A stretch of DNA of 37,995 nucleotides from Anammoximicrobium sp032229885 (GTDB lineage: Bacteria; Planctomycetota; Planctomycetia; Pirellulales; Pirellulaceae), in assembly GCA_032229885.1 (NCBI GenBank), contig JAVYAJ010000267.1:1-37995 (forward strand). The letters are read 5' to 3'. The position numbers were made by a program, and so were the translations under genes. Positions 34,538-37,995 of this stretch are shown here, piece by piece (the stretch's first letter is position 1; each line of letters starts with the position of its first letter). Under the pieces are notes generated by a model. The model did not search any database and was not told the DNA's origin. It saw nothing but the letters and a program-made list of their open reading frames with translations.

Positions 34538-35950
34538 ATGGCCACAAAATACATTGAACTTGCCCAGGCCGCCAAGATACTCGGAGTCTCGAACGACGAG
34601 CTAAACAATATGAGGCTCAGCGGCGAGATTTATGGAGTACGTGACGGCTCGACCTGGAAGTTCAAGGAGGACGAACTGGAACGTGTGGCCAGTGAACGAG
34701 GGTTGAGTCTCGGCGGCAAGTCCGATGCTGAGCTCGATTTCGATCTGGAAAACGTCGGCGAAGATGCGTCTTCGGATCTTCAGCTCGAGCTTGAAGCGGA
34801 AGGCTTGGGCGATTCGCCGACGGCGATCGGCAAAGCGCCGGCCCCGGTCAGCGGGAATGCGGCTCACATCGCGGATGCGCTTGCGTCGGCGGACGCGGCC
34901 CCGTCTGCGCCGAGTAAGCCGTCTGCGCCGAGTAAGCCGTCTGCGCCAAGTAAGCCGTCTGCGCCAAGTAAGCCGTCTGCGCCGCCGGCGGACGCCGGCG
35001 ACTTTGACTTCGATCTGGATTCCGAATCGGACATCCGCCTAGTGGCCGACGATATGGGCAGCGAAGTGAACTTGGTGCCCGAGGATTCGGGCGGCCTCCT
35101 CGGGGGAACGGACCTGACGCTGGAGACCGAGGGTTCCAGCGGCGCCGAGTTGGAATTCGAGGGCAGCGATCTCAGTTTTGACTCGGACATCTCGCCACCG
35201 AGCGAGCGCAAGCCGCCGGAGGAACGAGCCGCGGCGGCCTCGAAGGGGGGCCCGAGCAGCGACCCGACTCTCGGCGAAGCGGACGAGATCTCGTTGGACG
35301 ATGATGATGAGCTCGTGCTCGACGGTGACAGCGGCGCGGAAATTGCCGCCGGCGACACCGGGATCAACTTGGCCAGCCCCAGCGACAGCGGCTTGAACTT
35401 GGAGGAAGAGCCGTTGGATCTAGCCGGTTCGTCCGTTTCGGCGCTCGAGCTTCCGGAGGACGAAGATCTGCTGGACTTGGAAGATCTGGAAGCGGAACCC
35501 GAGGCCGCGGCGCCCGCCCCGGGCGACGAGGATTTTCAACTTGCGCCGTCAGCAGCCTTACAGGAAGACGAAGAAGACAGCGGTTCACAAGTCATCGCGT
35601 TGGAGGATTCGAGCGCATTCGGTCTACCGGTCGAAGGGGGGCTGGGCGAAGGTCTAGAAGGCGTCGAGGCCGTGCTGGGTGACGCAGGGTCGGTCGATGA
35701 ACTGGACGGCGCGCTCAAAGAAGACGATGTCGCTCCGGTGACCTTGCCGACCCGCGAACTGGCTGCGGCCCAGGACATGCCTTATTCGATCTGGAACGTG
35801 CTGAGCCTGCTGTCCATCGTCGTCATTCTGGCGCTGACCGGGATGCTGATGACGGACTTGGTGCGGAACATGTGGTCGTGGGACCAGCCTTTCACGGCTT
35901 CGACGCCAGTTATGGACGTGATGATCCGCATGTTTGGCCTGCAAAAATAA
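34538..35950 (+). CDS. N-terminal HTH protein with acidic middle and C-terminal membrane anchor
   Basis: 470 residues. Residues 1-58 form an excisionase/MerR-like helix-turn-helix (YIELAQAAKILGVSNDELNNM, then GEIYGVRDGSTWKFKEDELE). About 60-405 are acidic, Ser/Ala/Gly/Leu-rich and probably disordered, with repeated short hydrophobic-acidic blocks such as DFDFDLDSESD and LDLEDLE. An exact PSAPSK repeat occurs at about 122-149. One membrane helix at 418-441 (IWNVLSLLSIVVILALTGMLMTDL) is followed by a 29-residue tail. Start: ATG 34538, directly before the conserved HTH; the frame is open upstream to 34457. It could be a membrane-tethered DNA-binding or scaffold protein, a type seen in planctomycetes; function unknown. 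Confidence 0.82.
   Translation: MATKYIELAQAAKILGVSNDELNNMRLSGEIYGVRDGSTWKFKEDELERVASERGLSLGGKSDAELDFDLENVGEDASSDLQLELEAEGLGDSPTAIGKAPAPVSGNAAHIADALASADAAPSAPSKPSAPSKPSAPSKPSAPSKPSAPPADAGDFDFDLDSESDIRLVADDMGSEVNLVPEDSGGLLGGTDLTLETEGSSGAELEFEGSDLSFDSDISPPSERKPPEERAAAASKGGPSSDPTLGEADEISLDDDDELVLDGDSGAEIAAGDTGINLASPSDSGLNLEEEPLDLAGSSVSALELPEDEDLLDLEDLEAEPEAAAPAPGDEDFQLAPSAALQEDEEDSGSQVIALEDSSAFGLPVEGGLGEGLEGVEAVLGDAGSVDELDGALKEDDVAPVTLPTRELAAAQDMPYSIWNVLSLLSIVVILALTGMLMTDLVRNMWSWDQPFTASTPVMDVMIRMFGLQK
34901..34983. repeat. 18-bp coding tandem repeat (PSAPSK)
   Basis: Four full 18-bp units plus 11 bp of a fifth encode PSAPSK repeats in the disordered part of the HTH/membrane protein. The unit length is a multiple of 3, so copy-number change keeps the frame. 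Confidence 0.92.
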
Positions 35951-36745
35951 CCTATTCGCTCGCTCTCGGATTTCAAACCACGAATGCGACCCATGGGCCC
36001 AACGGGACGAAGGGGCAGCGGACTAGCCAGAAGCGGCGTCCTGATTCGTCCGATTCGTGTCAATTCGTGGTTCACTTGGTGCAGCCATCCAATCCGAACG
36101 TTGGCCCTCGCCGGCGACTCGACGGTGTAGTGAACAAACCGCTCGTTGTCGATGAACAATTTTTCGGTTGCCGCATCCGTTCGGACACGGGAATCGCGCG
36201 ATCGGACGTCCGCGGCTCATCCCCGGCATTTAGCCTTGACGCCGCGCTGACGTTTCGGGCGCCCATCGCGGTTGCTGCCCCGCCTAGGCGGTGTGCGCCG
36301 CATCGTGCTTGCCCACGTCGACGTCGAACCTCTTCGTCGAGCCTCTTCCGTCGCTCGCCGTGTGGAGATTCGGCCCATTTCGGTTCAATCGATTCATGCC
36401 GGGCGATGGACGGTGGCCACCGAGCCAACCGCTCGTATAATGGGCCGGTTTCTCGTACAATGCGTCATCCGCCGAGGATGGCATCAGTCCGGGCGGCGCC
36501 TTGCCGCCGACGTTCGAGGCCAAATACACTGTCCAAAGGCAGGACGACGAACGGCGTGCGCGACGGAGAGCGTCTCGCCGGGCCACGGCACAGGTTTAGA
36601 GCGTCGGCTTTGTCGTCGTCGAAGGCTCGACGCGATCGCCATCCAATCCGCGGTGATGGAAGTTGGCGGCATGGGGTCCCTCGATTCGGCTCGACGCCAG
36701 GGCTGTGCGATCGAGAGCCGGGGCTCGAGCGCAAGAAAGCGGTTT
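35951..36745. other. Intergenic region of about 0.8 kb with ATTCGTG repeats
   Basis: No convincing gene. AACCACGAAT at 35976-35985 and its inverse ATTCGTGGTT at 36063-36072 bracket 77 bp; tandem ATTCGT copies precede the right arm. The pair may end the transcript of the upstream gene. The rest is featureless GC-rich DNA; the frame of the next gene happens to stay open through it. Confidence 0.5.
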
Positions 36746-37378
36746 ATGCGAAGCTTGGTTTTGCACGTCGGACTGGTGCTCGGGTGCGCGGTCGCCGGCT
36801 GTGATCGCGCCGATGCTGTCCGGCATTACCGTGTGCCCAAGGTCTCGGAGCTCGAGTCGTCGCAGACCGAATCGCCGCCTGCGAGCGCGCGGCCCGCGGA
36901 TGCGCGGCAGCCCGCAGCTTCGCCCGACCAGGCGCACCAGGCGTTGGCGCAGCCGGCTGATCAGCGAATGCTGGCCGCCGTTATTTTACATGGGGATCAG
37001 GCATGGTTTTTCAAGGCGGTCGGCTTGACGGCACAACTCGACTCGCAAGCCGACGCCTTCCGCGCGCTGATCAAATCGGTTCGCTTTGTCAACGACAAGC
37101 CGCAGTGGAGCCTGCCACAGGATTGGCGCCAGCGAGGCGAGTCGGGGATGCGTTTTGCGACCCTCGAGTTCGGCCCTGCCGACGAGACCGTCGAGCTGAC
37201 CGTAATCCCCCTGCCGATCCCAGCGGGAGATCGCGACGCCTATGTCCTGTCAAACGTGAATCGCTGGCGTCAGCAACTGGCTTTGGGTCCCTTATCCGCC
37301 GCCGAACTGAGCCAACAAGCCGAGCAGTCTGAGGTAGACGGAGCGAAGACAATTCTCGTAGACTTGCGCGGGAAATAG
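36746..37378 (+). CDS. Lipoprotein of unknown function
   Basis: 210 residues. The lipoprotein signal MRSLVLHVGLVLGCAVAGC has cysteine 19 as lipidation site. A Pro/Ala/Ser/Gln-rich linker (about 35-73) leads to a compact domain beginning MLAAVILHGDQAWFFKAVGL and ending near LSQQAEQSEVDGAKTILVDLRG. I recall similar short planctomycete lipoproteins that carry this 'HGDQAWFFK' segment, without known function. The frame is open upstream to 36272, but the signal sequence fixes the start at 36746. Ribosome-binding site weak. Confidence 0.8.
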   Translation: MRSLVLHVGLVLGCAVAGCDRADAVRHYRVPKVSELESSQTESPPASARPADARQPAASPDQAHQALAQPADQRMLAAVILHGDQAWFFKAVGLTAQLDSQADAFRALIKSVRFVNDKPQWSLPQDWRQRGESGMRFATLEFGPADETVELTVIPLPIPAGDRDAYVLSNVNRWRQQLALGPLSAAELSQQAEQSEVDGAKTILVDLRGK

Positions 37379-37834
37379 CCGGAACGGCCGGCGGGCCGAC
37401 CGCCAGTGATTCAGACGCGCTCACGCGGCGTTCGGGAGGGACGGTCGGCTGAGCCTGCCTACCAAAGCGTCCGGCGTGGATCGACAGACCAGGAAAGACA
37501 CGAGAAGACAGCCAAAAATCGCGCGAATTATGGCGCCTGTGACGGATCACGTCGTGGGAAACGGGCTGAAGGCAACCTGTCTTGCCCGCGGACCTACGGC
37601 AGCGGACGGAAGATCCCTGGAGCTCGGCGATCTGCTGAACGGGGTTCGCCTCGTGCGTTTCGCGGCAGGCGTGTTCGCGGAGCTCGCGGTTGGAGTCTTA
37701 CTCCGTATCATGCGCGCGCCGTGCGCGCATCTTGTACATCGGTCCATACAGTATACTTTTGGGTGGCGGGCACTAACCCGGGTTAGGCAACATTGGAGTT
37801 GCATGACTTTTGCGCAGCACGGACGACAGGAAGC
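37379..37834. other. Intergenic region before the terminal repeats
   Basis: No gene seen. A perfect 8-bp stem ATGCGCGC (37710-37717) / GCGCGCAT (37723-37730) closes loop GCCGT. A TATACT at 37752-37757 lies in a small AT-rich patch without a properly spaced -35. Confidence 0.45.
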
Positions 37835-37995
37835 GTGTTGGCCGAAGGCCATCACCAACGTAGCCTGGGGCAACGCCCCAGGAGTCAGAGATGATAACCA
37901 CCGTGTTGGCCGAAGGCCAACATCAACGTGTCACCGCGGCCCGGATGAATATGGCCTTCGGCCAACAGAGGCACGCGCGCGGCGCCAGCCCTGGG
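37835..37995. repeat. Terminal palindromic repeats, same family as 1-193
   Basis: A copy of the unit seen at the left end: TTGGCCGAAGGCCA, then CCTGGGGC/GCCCCAGG (37864-37871, 37875-37882) and the tail GAGTCAGAGA, then a second TTGGCC hairpin and an inverted copy (37952-37966). The window stops inside what looks like another degenerate unit. Confidence 0.88.

Noticed and set aside
34128..34604. Open frames on both strands before the HTH/membrane protein
   Set aside because: Arg/Pro/Ser-rich translations without domain features, no ribosome-binding sites; treated as non-coding.

Overview
The window reads as chromosomal DNA of a high-GC planctomycete, most likely of the Pirellula type. Markers are a DUF1559 prepilin-like protein followed by a small lipoprotein, a secreted formylglycine-type sulfatase, a ceramidase-family secreted protein, a helix-turn-helix protein with an acidic middle and C-terminal membrane anchor, and many hairpin-forming intergenic repeats. 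No rRNA, tRNA, integrase, IS element or CRISPR array was found. The same palindromic repeat family lies at both extreme ends (1-193 and about 37835-37995), so the window may be a whole contig that broke at repeats. Layout: 304-7001 (+) holds an SrfC-like P-loop protein, an SrfB-like actin/Hsp70-fold ATPase that overlaps it by 4 nt, and a protein whose C-terminus resembles the beta-domain of the Hsp70 exchange factor GrpE. I consider this the most interesting set. 7222-10082 (-) holds a sulfatase followed by thiC. 10167-18560 (-) is an accessory, defence-like island in one direction: a small HTH regulator broken by TAG, a type III-like restriction subunit, a four-helix-bundle gene, a type III-like methyltransferase, a TIGR04255-family gene also broken by an in-frame TAG, and two small unknown genes. 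Degenerate heptamer arrays (TTCACYC / GRGTGAA) lie at both sides of the four-helix-bundle gene in inverted orientation, form the 3' end of the restriction gene, and occur inside the methyltransferase gene. 18924-19883 (-) is prs, and 20861-22297 (-) is the ceramidase-family protein. 22760-26392 (+) holds the DUF1559 protein, a lipoprotein and ilvD. 26839-30776 (+) holds a very acidic small protein overlapping ileS by one base. 31419-33425 (+) is a secreted clan GH-A-like glycoside hydrolase. 34538-35950 (+) is the HTH/membrane protein and 36746-37378 (+) a lipoprotein. Genes of central metabolism (thiC, prs, ilvD, ileS) and of the cell surface are interleaved with two accessory blocks, the Srf-like set and the restriction-modification island. 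The island is locally more AT-rich than its surroundings in the methyltransferase specificity region and in the TIGR04255 gene, which fits acquisition and recombination. Its two nonsense codons suggest partial decay.
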